Assembly (NCBI GenBank): GCA_020633315.1
Contig: JACKDV010000017.1
Coordinates: 62,001 to 126,000 of the forward strand
Origin: Myxococcales bacterium
GTDB taxonomy: Bacteria; Myxococcota_A; Polyangia; Nannocystales; Nannocystaceae
Reading direction: 5' to 3'
Length of the DNA: 64,000 bases
Shown here: positions 1 to 10,625 of the stretch, one piece after another
Position numbering within the stretch: position 1 is the first letter of the stretch
Layout: each line of letters starts with the position of its first letter
Translations under genes and position numbers: made by a program
The notes under the pieces: model-generated
Database searches by the model: none
The model's input: the letters and a program-made list of their open reading frames with translations, nothing else
Told to the model about the DNA's origin: nothing

Positions 1-330
1 ACGGCCTTCAAGGAGGCGATGCGGAGCGCGGGCCCGGTGGTGCTCGAGCCCCTGATGAAGGTGGTGGTGGAGACTCCCGAGGAGTTCCAGGGCGCGGTGC
101 AGACCACCCTCATCCGGCGCCGCGGCATGATCCAGGGCTCCGAGACCGCCTACGGCACCACCGCCATCGAGGCCCACGTGCCGCTGTCGGACATGTTCGG
201 CTACTCCACCGAGCTGCGCTCGGCCACCCAGGGCAAGGCGGAGTACACGATGGAGTTCGCCAAGTACGGCGAGGTCCCGGCGAGCATCCAAAAGGAGCTC
301 ATCGAGAAGTACAAGGACCGCCAGAAGTAG
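1..330 (+). CDS. fusA: Elongation factor G, C-terminal fragment (5' end outside window)
   Basis: The reading frame is open from base 1 and ends at a TAG at 328-330, so only the last 109 residues are present. They match the C-terminal part of EF-G (domains IV/V): EPLMKVVVETPEE, then RRRGMIQG, PLSDMFGYSTELRSATQG and a final stretch ending in EKYKDRQK. EF-G is the cytoplasmic GTPase that translocates tRNA and mRNA on the ribosome after peptide transfer; the G domain lies outside the window. The ATG at 19 is internal, not the start. A strong hairpin follows 30 bases after the stop. A paralogous EF-G2 cannot be excluded from this fragment. Confidence 0.93.
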   Translation, partial: TAFKEAMRSAGPVVLEPLMKVVVETPEEFQGAVQTTLIRRRGMIQGSETAYGTTAIEAHVPLSDMFGYSTELRSATQGKAEYTMEFAKYGEVPASIQKELIEKYKDRQK

Positions 331-360
331 GCCACCCCGTCGCCAGGCGACGGGCAGCAA

Positions 361-393
361 GGGCCGGCGCCTCGCAGGAGGCACCGGCCCTTT
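361..393 (+). terminator. Intrinsic terminator-like hairpin after fusA
   Basis: GGGCCGG plus GCCTC (361-373) pairs with GAGGC plus CCGGCCC (378-390) around a GCAG loop, with one C/A mismatch, and is followed by TTT. The T tract is short, as is common in GC-rich genomes. It lies just downstream of the fusA stop and before the cupin gene. Confidence 0.6.
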
Positions 394-496
394 GCCGTCC
401 ACGCCTCCAGGCCATGGCGGGTGGACGGGCTGCTGCGCGATTCGCTGGCCGCGTCCTTCATGAGGGCGCGGGCGATCCGGGTATGCTGGGCTCGCG

Positions 497-1018
497 ATGA
501 GCCAAGACGACACCCGTGAGCCGGTGATCAACGTGGAGGAGGCGCTCGAGCTCGAGGACCTGGAGGGCGAGCACTACGGGGCGCGCTACAAGATCCTCAC
601 GCCCTCGATGCGGCCGCGGGGCGGGAGCCTGGGGGTCAACTACCTGCGGGTGCCGCCGGGGCGCACGGCGTGCCCGTTCCACGCCCACCAGCGCGAGGAC
701 GAGGTGTTCTTCGTGCTCTCGGGTCGGGGCACGCTGCGCTACGGCGACCAGCTGCGGTCGCTGCGGGCGGGCGACTGCGTGTCGTGCCCCGCGGGCACCG
801 GCATCGCGCACCAGATCTTCAACGACTCGGACGAGGAGCTCGTGTACCTCGCCATCGGCCCCTACGATCCCCACGAGGTCTGCACCTACCCCGACAGCGA
901 CAAGGTGCTGGTGCGCAGCCTGGGGGCGGTGGGGCGCCTGACCGAGACCGCCTACACCGACGGCGAGGACGGGCGCCCGCGGGTCCTCGAGCTCATCGAG
1001 CAGCGCGACGAGGAGTAG
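497..1018 (+). CDS. Cupin-domain protein
   Basis: A 173-residue single-domain cupin. Motif 1 is visible as PFHAHQREDEVFFVLSGRG (HxH and Glu metal ligands) and motif 2 as AGDCVSCPAGTGIAHQIFN (second His). Conserved cupins of this kind fold as a small beta barrel holding a divalent metal and act as sugar isomerases, dioxygenases or sensors; nothing in the sequence fixes the substrate. No signal peptide is seen, so it is probably cytoplasmic. TATGCT at 482-487 ends nine bases before the ATG, and no Shine-Dalgarno sequence is evident, suggesting a nearly leaderless transcript. The gene stands alone between two hairpins. Confidence 0.85.
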   Translation: MSQDDTREPVINVEEALELEDLEGEHYGARYKILTPSMRPRGGSLGVNYLRVPPGRTACPFHAHQREDEVFFVLSGRGTLRYGDQLRSLRAGDCVSCPAGTGIAHQIFNDSDEELVYLAIGPYDPHEVCTYPDSDKVLVRSLGAVGRLTETAYTDGEDGRPRVLELIEQRDEE

Positions 1019-1051
1019 AGCGGAGCCGTCCTCCGGGCCGTGGACGCGCGA

Positions 1052-1080
1052 AGGGGCGCCTCCCCGTGGGAAGCGCCCCT
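1052..1080. terminator. Convergent terminator hairpin
   Basis: AGGGGCGC (1052-1059) pairs with GCGCCCCT (1073-1080), with an inner TCCC/GGGA stem and a CGT loop. It lies between the ends of the convergent cupin (+) and lipoprotein (-) genes. There is no clear T run on either side. Confidence 0.45.
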
Positions 1081-1105
1081 CCGAGATCCCGCCGAGGGGC
1101 AAGCG

Positions 1106-2536
1106 CTACGGCACGATGTCGGCCGCGGTGCGCGGGGCGAGCTTGTAGTTGTCGAACGAGTAGGTCATCACGCCGGTGAGCGAGCCGAAGGTGTCGTCGA
1201 TCATCGGCAGCACCCAGTCCATCGAGGCGAAGAAGAAGTCGGTGACCAACAGGGCGTCGTCCACCACCCACTCGTCGTACATGTCGGGCTCGGCGGTGAC
1301 GGTGACGTTCTGCACCTGCACCAGCACGCCCTCCCACATCTCGGCCATGGCGCCGCTGCCCACCACGTCGGTGGTGAGCAGCTCGGGCGCAGGCACCGGG
1401 CCGTTGCCGGCCGCGCTGACGTCACCCTCGCTGGCGATCTGGATCTGCGACTGCTCGAAGTACTCGGCGTAGGAGCCACACAGGGTCACCTGGTCGCCCG
1501 GCGTGGGCACGTAGGCGCCCGCGTTGGGCATGTAGACCGAGATCCCCGAGTAGGCGCCGCCGGTCGGGTCCTGCACCCAGAAGGTGTCTCCGCTGAAGTC
1601 CCACGGGGTGGTGACGACGACGTCGGAGATCAGCACCAGGTCGTTCTCGGCGACCATGCCCTGCTGCACCTCGTAGATCGTGGCGGGGGTGGCCACCATG
1701 GCGCAGTCGATCAGCGTGGCGCTGTAGTCGGCCATGGTGCGCGGGGCGAGCTTGTACTCGTCGAAGTTGTACAGCAGCGGGCCCTGGGCGAAGGCCAGCG
1801 AGGAGCCCGGCAGCACGTCGAGGTAGCCGCCCTGCTCGGAGAGGAAGAAGTTGGTGATCACCAGGTCGGCGTCGACGTGGAAGTCGCCGTACTGGTTGGT
1901 GGCGTCGGTGGAGGTGACGCCCTCCACCCGCACCAGCACGCCCTCCCAGGCCTCGGCATCGGCCCCGCCCACCGCGATGTCGGCGGCGGAGACCAGCGCC
2001 GGCTCGGGGACGGTCCCGCTGCTCGTGACCTCGATGCCGTCGACGGAGGTGATCTCGATCTGCGACTGCTCGAAGTACTCGGTGTAGGTGCCGCGCAGCG
2101 ACACCACGTCACCGGGCTGCATGGGCACGCCGGTCACCACGTCGGCGTAGAGGTACAGGTAGATCCCCGAGTACTGCCCGCCCATCGGGTCCTGCACCGT
2201 CACCGCGCCGCGATCGACCTGCACCGGGCTGGTGACGATCACGTTCTCGATGTTCACGAAGGTGCCGTCGGGGACCATGCCCATCTGCAGGTCGTAGATG
2301 GTGACCTCGTCGGCCGCGGTGGTGCTGCCGCCCGGGCCGTTCTCGGTCTCGCCCTCGGTGCCCGTGCCGGTCTCGTCACCGGTGCCGCCGGGGCCATTGC
2401 CGGGCCCGTTGGTGGTATCGGCGGTTCCTCCCGAGGTGTCGTCGGCGTTGGGGTCCTCCTCGAGGCACCCGCTCGCGACCAGCGAAGCCGCGCTCCACAG
2501 GAGCATTCCCGTCGACCATCGTGTCCAGCTCGTCAT
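1106..2536 (-). CDS. Lipoprotein with two OB-like tandem domains
   Basis: The start at 2536 (MTSWTRWSTGM) is preceded by GGGAGAG about 7 bases upstream and gives a signal peptide ending in the lipobox SLVASGC, so the mature protein should be an anchored lipoprotein of about 455 residues. An acidic Gly/Thr-rich linker follows. Two homologous units of roughly 190-200 residues then repeat: each has a YDLQ or YEVQ-QGMV opening, a VQDP-GG-YSGI strand, a YTEYFEQSQIQI-type block, and an EGVLV-V-V / FDNYKLAPRT ending. This looks like the OB-fold-like domain found in secreted nuclease-associated and surface proteins (inference). No catalytic residues are recognised. It ends convergently with the cupin gene. 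Confidence 0.8.
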   Translation of the reverse strand: MTSWTRWSTGMLLWSAASLVASGCLEEDPNADDTSGGTADTTNGPGNGPGGTGDETGTGTEGETENGPGGSTTAADEVTIYDLQMGMVPDGTFVNIENVIVTSPVQVDRGAVTVQDPMGGQYSGIYLYLYADVVTGVPMQPGDVVSLRGTYTEYFEQSQIEITSVDGIEVTSSGTVPEPALVSAADIAVGGADAEAWEGVLVRVEGVTSTDATNQYGDFHVDADLVITNFFLSEQGGYLDVLPGSSLAFAQGPLLYNFDEYKLAPRTMADYSATLIDCAMVATPATIYEVQQGMVAENDLVLISDVVVTTPWDFSGDTFWVQDPTGGAYSGISVYMPNAGAYVPTPGDQVTLCGSYAEYFEQSQIQIASEGDVSAAGNGPVPAPELLTTDVVGSGAMAEMWEGVLVQVQNVTVTAEPDMYDEWVVDDALLVTDFFFASMDWVLPMIDDTFGSLTGVMTYSFDNYKLAPRTAADIVP

Positions 2537-2783
2537 GATCAATCTCTCCCGCTCCGCCACCTCGAGTCCATGCTGCGGCGGTTCGGCGCGAGCGTCGGCG
2601 AAGGGGTCGGGCCTGTCAAGCAGCGAGGGAGGCCCGCGACCGGCCATCGCGAGGCTCGTGGCGGGACTCGGTCCGGCGGTCTCGCCCGAGCAACGGAGCC
2701 CGCGACGACATTACAGCTCCGATCGAGGGCCGCGGGGCGAGCAAGCGCACTGCCGAGGCCACGGGTGGATCGCGCCGCTGGTC

Positions 2784-3245
2784 CTAGGGCTGATCCCCAC
2801 CCCGGCGCTTGGCGCCCTTGCCCTTGGTCGCGGCGGGGGCGGCGTTCTTCATCACGAAGCTGTGACCCTCCACGAGCTTGAGCAGGTCGAAGCTGCTGAG
2901 GATGCCCACCACCTTCTTCTCGTGGGTGACGACCACGTGGTGGATCTTGTTGCGCCGCATGATGCGGGCGGCGGCGCTGGGATCGTTGTAGGCGGGGACC
3001 ACCTTGATGTCGGTGGTCATGAAGCCGCTGACAGGCGCGGCCTTCTTGCGCTCGGTGACCAGGTCGGTGGTGGTCACGATGCCGAGCGCCTTGCCTTCGT
3101 CGTCGACGATGGGGACGGCCTTGATCCGGTTGCGCTCCATCAGCCCTCGCACGTGCTCCACCGAGTGGTGGGGCTGGGCCGTGATGACGCGCTTGCTCAT
3201 GATGTCGGCGATCTTGATGCTCATGTCGGAGTCGGCCCGGACCAT
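2784..3245 (-). CDS. CBS-domain-pair protein
   Basis: About 153 residues holding two CBS motifs: IADIMSKRVITAQPHHSVEHV with VPIVDDEGKALGIVTTTDL, then FMTTDIKVVPAYNDPSAAARI with VVVTHEKKVVGILSSFDLL. CBS pairs (Bateman modules) bind adenosyl nucleotides and usually sense energy state. The Lys/Gly-rich tail (KGKGAKRRGG) is unstructured and could contact nucleic acid. Start choice is uncertain: ATG at 3245 has GAGGG directly upstream but very close, and ATG at 3224 (MSIKIADIM) gives a domain-tight protein without an SD. The 247 bases between this gene and the lipoprotein start at 2536 contain no recognisable gene. The divergent kinase gene begins about 90 bases away. Confidence 0.85.
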   Translation of the reverse strand: MVRADSDMSIKIADIMSKRVITAQPHHSVEHVRGLMERNRIKAVPIVDDEGKALGIVTTTDLVTERKKAAPVSGFMTTDIKVVPAYNDPSAAARIMRRNKIHHVVVTHEKKVVGILSSFDLLKLVEGHSFVMKNAAPAATKGKGAKRRGGDQP

Positions 3246-3334
3246 ACCCTCGCCCGAGCCTCGTTTCGAGCCATGGGGCACATTCCGCGGCGCCCCGCAG
3301 CACGGCAGGGCGAGGCGCACAGGGGGTTGCTACG

Positions 3335-5731
<2,397 letters not shown>

Positions 5732-5734
5732 GGC

Positions 5735-7120
5735 TCAGCCCACCGGGGGGATCGGCGGCGGCGGCTTGTCGTGGCACACGCCGATCTCGAGGATCATGTA
5801 CAGCAGCACCAGCTCCTGCGGGTTGAGCCCCTGGTGGGCCACGCTGGAGTTCTCGAAGGTGCTGTACATCATGCGGCCGCAGCCGAAGCCGCCGGCGAAG
5901 GCCATGGGGCGGAAGGTGAATTGGTCGGAGCAGCTGGTGCACGGCCCCGAGACGTAGGTGTACGGGCCCACGTTGACGTCGTTGCCCTCGTCGTCCTGCA
6001 CGATCACGTCGTAGACCGCGTCGATGCCCGAGTAGTTGAGCCGTAGCTCCACCGAGGGCAGCGAGAACAGGTTGGGGTTGCCGCCGCCGATGTCCTTGAG
6101 CGCGGGGGGCAGGGCCTCGAGCCAGGCGAGCAGGTCGGGATCCTGCACCGTGCCCGTCACGTCGTAGGCGGGCTGGATGTCGGGCATCCCGGGGTTGTGG
6201 AACTCCTGGTACTGCGGGAACGGGACCTCGATGTACTCGTTGCTGTGGTCGGTGGCGTACCACTTGCCGCCGGCCTCCACGTAGTCGCGGATGTTCTGGG
6301 CCCGGGCGTCCGGCACGAAGGGCGCGCCCACCCAGTACTTGGTGGAGGCGCAGGGCACGAAGATGATGTGGTACTGGCTCATCTGCACCAGGTCGTCCAT
6401 GAAGGCGCCCTGGTCGGAGTCGGAGATCAGCGTGAAGCGCTCGGTGCCGGCGATCAGGGTGCCGCCGGCCGAGACCTCGCCCAGGCCGAACTTGGCGAGC
6501 ACGTTGAAGACCTGGTCGGGGTCGGTCTCGTACACGGCGATCCGCGGGATCCACATGCCCGCCGCGGGGTTCCACTCGCCGGGCAGGTTGCTCTGCTGCG
6601 GCGGGACCTGGTTGTTGCCCTCGGCCACGTCGAGCACCACGTCGCGCAGGAACTGCCCCTTCTGCACCACCAGGTGCTTGCCCGCGCCGGCCACCGCGGG
6701 GAGCTGGAAGCTGCCGTCGGGCTCGGTGAGCACGAAGTTGGCCGTGCACGGCAGGTCGACGCACTCGGCACAGTAGACCTCGTCGGGCACGGGCTCGGCC
6801 GGGTCGTCGGCGACGTAGACCAGGGCGCCGCTGATGGGGATCTCCATGTTGGGCGCGTACACGGTGCCCTCGAGCACCGCGTTGGGGGTCACCACGTCGT
6901 CGGGGCCGCAGTTGCCGTTGTCGTCGCCGGCCCCGGCGGTGGCGCTGCCGTTGCCCACGTCGAGGACCTCCTCGGTGTCCGCGTCGCCGCGGCTGGTCAC
7001 GGGGTTGGTCACGCCGGTGGTGGCGGTCACGGTGGCGGGGCCCGTGCCCGAGCCCCCCGTGTCCCCGCCGCAGCCGGCTCCCGTGAGCACCAGGGCCGAG
7101 ATCATCCAGATGCGCGTCAT
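5735..7120 (-). CDS. Secreted lipoprotein with a carboxypeptidase-regulatory-like domain
   Basis: The start at 7120 (MTRIWMISALVL) has GGGAG about 10 bases upstream and leads to the lipobox VLTGAGC, so a mature lipoprotein of about 440 residues. After a Thr/Gly/Asp spacer comes a beta-sandwich region (VLEGTVYAPNMEIPISGALVYV, PDGSFQLPAV) resembling carboxypeptidase-regulatory/transthyretin-like domains, with a CAEC and PC cysteine group. A second domain has an alpha/beta character, with strands HIIFVPCAS and GGKWYATDHS reminiscent of the ThuA/GATase-like fold; no catalytic triad is claimed. The C-terminal part carries CTSCSD and a final CHDKPPPP tail. Function unknown; an outer-membrane location is inferred. 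Confidence 0.75.
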   Translation of the reverse strand: MTRIWMISALVLTGAGCGGDTGGSGTGPATVTATTGVTNPVTSRGDADTEEVLDVGNGSATAGAGDDNGNCGPDDVVTPNAVLEGTVYAPNMEIPISGALVYVADDPAEPVPDEVYCAECVDLPCTANFVLTEPDGSFQLPAVAGAGKHLVVQKGQFLRDVVLDVAEGNNQVPPQQSNLPGEWNPAAGMWIPRIAVYETDPDQVFNVLAKFGLGEVSAGGTLIAGTERFTLISDSDQGAFMDDLVQMSQYHIIFVPCASTKYWVGAPFVPDARAQNIRDYVEAGGKWYATDHSNEYIEVPFPQYQEFHNPGMPDIQPAYDVTGTVQDPDLLAWLEALPPALKDIGGGNPNLFSLPSVELRLNYSGIDAVYDVIVQDDEGNDVNVGPYTYVSGPCTSCSDQFTFRPMAFAGGFGCGRMMYSTFENSSVAHQGLNPQELVLLYMILEIGVCHDKPPPPIPPVG

Positions 7121-7264
7121 CACCGTCTCCCGCTCCATCGTAGGTCCCCGGGCGCGCTCCCGTCATCCCGTTTCCCCAGCGGGAGGCTCGGCGGGCGGGG
7201 CGAGTCGCCGGCGCCGTGGGATGATCCGTCGTAAGGAGGCCGGGGCGGCCTCGTTGTCGAGGCC

Positions 7265-8161
7265 ATGGGGGCGCCGTGGCTGCCGGGGACGATGTTGGCC
7301 CTGCTGGCCGAGGTGGCACGGCCCACGGTGCACGTGGCGTCGTTCGGCGACGGGCTCGCGGCCGCGACCCTGCGCCGCGAGCTGAGCGAGGCGCTCAGCC
7401 GGCGTGACCTCGCGAGCGCGGACCAGGGCTCGGCGAGCACCGCTCGCTTCGAGGTGGGGGGCGAGGTGGTGCCGCGGCCCGCGGGGGAGCTGTTGCGGGT
7501 GGTGGTGCGCGAGCGCGGCCGTACGCTGGTGAGCTTCGAGGCGGTCCGGGCCGAGGGCGAGCTGCTGCTGCCGATCGTGCTGCCGATGGCGGTGGGGCGG
7601 GCGATCGACGAGCGCCTGCATCCACCCGCGCCCCCCAGCGAGGAGGAGCGGCGGATCCTCGCCGAGCTCGACCTGGATCCTCCGATCGACCCCGGCGAGC
7701 TCGACCCCTGCGTGCTGGGCTGCTGCTACCCCGTCGGGCCCGAGCTCGGGTCGTGGGACGTCGAGGCCGACCTCCGGCAAGACTTCGCGGAGTACTGCCG
7801 GGTGGAGCCGCGTCGGCATCGTCGCTCCCGGGACGAGCCCGTGGACCTGCGCCCGGTATGCCGCCGCGGCCCGGTGCTCGGCTACCTGCGACCGTGGACC
7901 TGGGTGGCGGGGGCGGCCACGGTGGGGGCCGGGGCCGCCACCACGGTGTCGTTCGGGCTGCGGGCCGCGGGGTGGTCCAGCGCGGGGCTGCAGCTGGGCT
8001 ACCACCGGCGGCTGGGCGCCTCGCTGGGCGCCTGGGGCACGGCCTCGGCGGCGCTCACCGGCGCGCTGCTGTCGACCACCATCGGGCTGGTGATCTCGGA
8101 CCGCCGCCGGGCCGCCCGCTTCATCCGGGAACAGAAGCAGCTGCGTGCGGCGGAGCGATGA
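7265..8161 (+). CDS. Hypothetical protein with C-terminal membrane segments
   Basis: A 298-residue protein of unknown family. The N-terminal two thirds look soluble and begin with HVASFGDGLAAATLRRELSEAL, which resembles the strand/helix pattern of periplasmic TolB-type or SPOR-like sensor regions but is not diagnostic. A CVLGCCYPVG cysteine cluster lies near residue 160. Two hydrophobic segments follow (WVAGAATVGAGAATTVSFGL and ALTGALLSTTIGLVI), ending in a basic tail. AAGGAGG at 7233-7239 is too far from the ATG to be a normal SD. The 3' end overlaps the convergent DUF4188 gene by 41 bases. Confidence 0.65.
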   Translation: MGAPWLPGTMLALLAEVARPTVHVASFGDGLAAATLRRELSEALSRRDLASADQGSASTARFEVGGEVVPRPAGELLRVVVRERGRTLVSFEAVRAEGELLLPIVLPMAVGRAIDERLHPPAPPSEEERRILAELDLDPPIDPGELDPCVLGCCYPVGPELGSWDVEADLRQDFAEYCRVEPRRHRRSRDEPVDLRPVCRRGPVLGYLRPWTWVAGAATVGAGAATTVSFGLRAAGWSSAGLQLGYHRRLGASLGAWGTASAALTGALLSTTIGLVISDRRRAARFIREQKQLRAAER

Positions 8162-8636
8162 GCTCGCGTCCACCCGTGAGGCGATCGGCGGCGCGCGAGC
8201 GCGGGCCGGTGGCGGGCACCAGCGTCCCCACCCGACCGAGGCCGAACGGCGGCATGTGGTGGTACACGCATTCGAAGCGCCCCGGGTCGACCACGTAGGT
8301 CTCGTGCCAGATCCCGATCGCCTTGGTCATCACCCACTCCTTGGCCCAGCGGCGCCACGCGGGGATGTGGGCGCGCTGTCGGTCGTGGGCGAAGCGGTGG
8401 AGGTCCTCGAACGAGCGCCAGTACTGCACCGCGAGGGTGGTGCGTCCCCCGAAGGACTCGTACGACAGCAGGCCGGACTCGGGATCGCCCTGGAGCTCCT
8501 TCATCATGCGGTTGAAGGCGCTGGCCGCCCCCCACAGCACGGGCAGCAGCCACCACTTGTTGATCCGCAGGCCGATGAGGAAGACGACGATCCCCTCGTC
8601 GCGCTGCACGGTCAGTTTCTCGTCTCGGATGTTCAT
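8121..8636 (-). CDS. DUF4188 (monooxygenase-like) family protein
   Basis: 171 residues with the features of the DUF4188 family: VQRDEGIVVFLIGLRINKWW, VQYWRSFEDLHRFA, HIPAWRRWAKE, GIWHETYVV and VYHHMPPFGLG. Members are small dimeric alpha/beta-barrel-like proteins related to antibiotic-biosynthesis monooxygenases; the substrate is unknown. The gene is divergent from a TetR regulator, and one of the two intergenic operator copies overlaps its start codon, so it is almost certainly repressed by that TetR protein. A TetR-controlled small monooxygenase-like protein suggests a response to an organic or toxic compound (inference). The last 20 or so residues (after RSRAADRL) look like an extension into the convergent neighbour. 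Confidence 0.85.
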   Translation of the reverse strand: MNIRDEKLTVQRDEGIVVFLIGLRINKWWLLPVLWGAASAFNRMMKELQGDPESGLLSYESFGGRTTLAVQYWRSFEDLHRFAHDRQRAHIPAWRRWAKEWVMTKAIGIWHETYVVDPGRFECVYHHMPPFGLGRVGTLVPATGPRSRAADRLTGGRELIAPPHAAASVPG

Positions 8637-8679
8637 GTTGGCAGTGTCAACATCGCATGGATGTTGGCATTGTCAACAT
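8635..8679. promoter_or_regulatory. Two tandem copies of a TetR operator
   Basis: Two near-identical 19-base inverted repeats, ATGTTG-N7-CAACAT at 8635-8653 (spacer GCAGTGT) and 8661-8679 (spacer GCATTGT). They lie 26 bases apart centre to centre, between the divergent DUF4188 and TetR genes. The first overlaps the DUF4188 start codon at 8634-8636. This is the expected arrangement for a TetR protein controlling itself and its neighbour. Confidence 0.8.
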
Positions 8680-8693
8680 CGATTCGCTACGAT
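8664..8693 (+). promoter_or_regulatory. Promoter of the tetR-family gene
   Basis: TTGGCA (8664-8669) and TACGAT (8688-8693) are separated by 18 bases. The -35 box lies inside operator copy 2, so repressor binding would block it. The -10 box ends 12 bases before the ATG, predicting a 5' leader of only a few bases. Confidence 0.55.
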
Positions 8694-8705
8694 TCCCGGG
8701 CGACG

Positions 8706-9308
8706 ATGGGGCGGAGCAAGAAGGCATCGGACGGCTATCACCACGGCGATCTGCGGGCGGCGGTGATCCGGGCGGCGGTCGAGCTCATCGCCGAGCGCGG
8801 TCACGCCAAGCTCAGCCTGCGGGAGTGTGCGCGTCGCGCAGGCGTCTCCCATGCCGCGCCCTACCGTCACTTCCCCACCAAGGATGCGCTGCTGGTGGCG
8901 ATCGCGGCGGAGGGCTTCGACGAGCTGTACCGGGCAGGCCTCGCTGCGATGGAGGGGCTCGACGATCCCCGCGATCGCCTCGACGCCTACGGGGTCGCCT
9001 ACGTTCGCTTCGCCGTCCAGCACCCGGTGCACCTGCGGGTCATGTTCACCGCCGAGCTCGAGGGCTGCCCCGAGGATCTGGGTCGCGAGGCGTTCGAGCT
9101 GCTCGAGCACACCGCGGTGGCCGTGGTCGGTCCCGGCGTAGACCCGCGTGCGGCCGCAGCCGCGGCGTGGTCGCTGCCCCATGGGCTGTCGATGCTGATC
9201 CTCGACGGTCGGATCCCCGCCGAGGTCGTGGCCGACGAGGCCGCCGTCGAGGCGCTCGCCCGCTCCGTCTATGCCCTGTGGCGGGGCCCCTTGGGCGGCG
9301 CAGGCTGA
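8706..9308 (+). CDS. TetR/AcrR-family transcriptional regulator
   Basis: 200 residues. The N-terminal helix-turn-helix is clear: HHGDLRAAVIRAAVELIAER, then LSLRECARRAGVSHAAPYRH and FPTKDALLVAIAAEGF. The C-terminal ligand-binding part has the FAVQHPVHLRVMFTAEL and AWSLPHGLSMLIL pattern of the WHG-type TetR C-terminal domain. The start at 8706 follows the promoter by 12 bases and gives a domain that starts cleanly at the recognition helices. Divergent from DUF4188 with two shared operator copies, so autoregulation and repression of DUF4188 are inferred. The inducer is unknown. Confidence 0.92.
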   Translation: MGRSKKASDGYHHGDLRAAVIRAAVELIAERGHAKLSLRECARRAGVSHAAPYRHFPTKDALLVAIAAEGFDELYRAGLAAMEGLDDPRDRLDAYGVAYVRFAVQHPVHLRVMFTAELEGCPEDLGREAFELLEHTAVAVVGPGVDPRAAAAAAWSLPHGLSMLILDGRIPAEVVADEAAVEALARSVYALWRGPLGGAG

Positions 9309-9320
9309 CTCAGCCCGAGC

Positions 9321-9620
9321 TCAGCCCGAGCCCGTCATCACCTCGGGCGGGGCGGGGCACATGTCCACCATCCCCACGTCCTGCCAGCGCAGGTCGCCCA
9401 TCCCGTCGGGTAGGCACTGGTAGCGCCGCATGACCGGCCCGCAGTAGAAGCACTGCGCATCCACCTCGTCGCACGCCATCAGGGGGTTGAGCGGCGGCTG
9501 GTACTCGGGGCAACTCGGGTCGTCGTCACAGTCCTCGCAGCGAGGCGGCCCCGAGGGATCGGGCTCCTCCTCGGGACAGCCCAGACCGAGCAGCAGCACG
9601 GGCACGAGCAGGCGTCGCAT
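9321..9620 (-). CDS. Small cysteine-rich lipoprotein
   Basis: 99 residues. Signal peptide MRRLLVPVLLLGLGC with the lipobox LGLGC, then a mature part of about 85 residues holding nine cysteines in pairs (CEDCDDDPSC, CDEVDAQCFYC, CLPDG, MCPAP), suggesting a disulfide-stabilised surface protein. No family is recognised. The ATG is supported by the signal peptide. It ends 12 bases from the convergent tetR gene. The 182 bases upstream to the divergent lipoprotein at 9803 contain its promoter region and no gene. Confidence 0.7.
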   Translation of the reverse strand: MRRLLVPVLLLGLGCPEEEPDPSGPPRCEDCDDDPSCPEYQPPLNPLMACDEVDAQCFYCGPVMRRYQCLPDGMGDLRWQDVGMVDMCPAPPEVMTGSG

Positions 9621-9802
9621 GGATCGTAGGGATCATCGGGCATCGACGCGGACCGGTCCAGGGGGGTCGCCGACGGCTTGCGCGTGGAGCGTGGCCGCCT
9701 CGATGACCTCGACGTCATCGGGCTCGCGGCGTGGTCGGTGGGCGCAATCCCTGCGGTCGATCGTCGCACCACTGCGCGATTCCCCAGCGATACCATCTGC
9801 AG

Positions 9803-10576
9803 ATGAATCGTCTGGCTTCCCACCTGTTCCTCACTGCGTTGCTGTCGCTGCCCGTCGTCGCCTGTGGGGACGATGCGAGCACGGGAAGTGGCACCGAGTC
9901 CGAGACCGGGACCGGGACCGCCGGCTCGAGCTCGGGGGGCCCCGGCAACACGGAGACCTCCAACTCCGGCACCAGCAACGGCTCGGCAGACGGCGGCTCG
10001 GGCACGACGGGCCCGGGTGAGTCGACGGGCATGGACTCCACGGCCGGCAGCGAGACCGGCGAGCCCGGGACCACCACGGGCGCCGACACCTGCGATGCCT
10101 GCATCGGGGCCAACTGCGGCGACGAGCTGGCTGCATGCACCGGCGAGCCCGATTGCGACTGCTGGCTCACCTGCCTCGCCGAGGGCAACGATCCCCCCAC
10201 CTGCGGGATGATGTGCAACGGCATGCCGCCGATGGAGCTGTTCCAGCTCAACAACTGCATCGACGCCGAGTGCGACGCCGAGTGCAACGGCGGCGGCTCG
10301 ACCGGAGGCGGCGCGGGCGGAAGCTACGAGCCGTGCATGGGCGACATGGACTGTGACATGGGCCTGGTGTGCAACATGTTCCTCGGCTACTGCAGCATCA
10401 ACTGCATGGGCGACGACATGGCCTGCCCCGCTCCGCCGCAGGGCGACTCCCAGCCGATCTGCTCCAACATGAGCGACACCTGCCTCCTACCCTGCGGTGA
10501 CGGGGAGACCTGCCCCGACGGGATGAACTGCGAGATGGTGGGCGGCGGCGGTGGCTTCCAGCTCTGCCGCTTCTAG
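9803..10576 (+). CDS. Cysteine-rich lipoprotein
   Basis: 257 residues from the ATG at 9803, the first start that gives a proper signal peptide (MNRLASHLFLTALLSLPVVAC). After a roughly 60-residue Gly/Ser/Thr spacer come two Cys-rich modules: CDACIGANCGDELAAC, CDCWLTCL, CGMMCNGM, CIDAECDAEC, and then CMGDMDCDMGLVCNMF-YCSINC, CSNMSDTCLLPC and CPDGMNC. The second module resembles the short disulfide domains found in myxobacterial and eukaryotic secreted proteins. TACCAT (9791-9796) ends six bases before the ATG, and no SD is visible. Expected at the outer membrane; function unknown. Confidence 0.78.
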   Translation: MNRLASHLFLTALLSLPVVACGDDASTGSGTESETGTGTAGSSSGGPGNTETSNSGTSNGSADGGSGTTGPGESTGMDSTAGSETGEPGTTTGADTCDACIGANCGDELAACTGEPDCDCWLTCLAEGNDPPTCGMMCNGMPPMELFQLNNCIDAECDAECNGGGSTGGGAGGSYEPCMGDMDCDMGLVCNMFLGYCSINCMGDDMACPAPPQGDSQPICSNMSDTCLLPCGDGETCPDGMNCEMVGGGGGFQLCRF

Positions 10577-10625
10577 CCCGGGCTCCCGGGCCCGACCGAG
10601 CGCGTGGGCGCGCGGAGGATGCTCT

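Noticed and set aside
7265..7300. AAGGAGG at 7233-7239 as the ribosome binding site of the gene at 7265
   Set aside because: It is 25 bases before the ATG, too far to act, and no in-frame start codon lies at a suitable distance.
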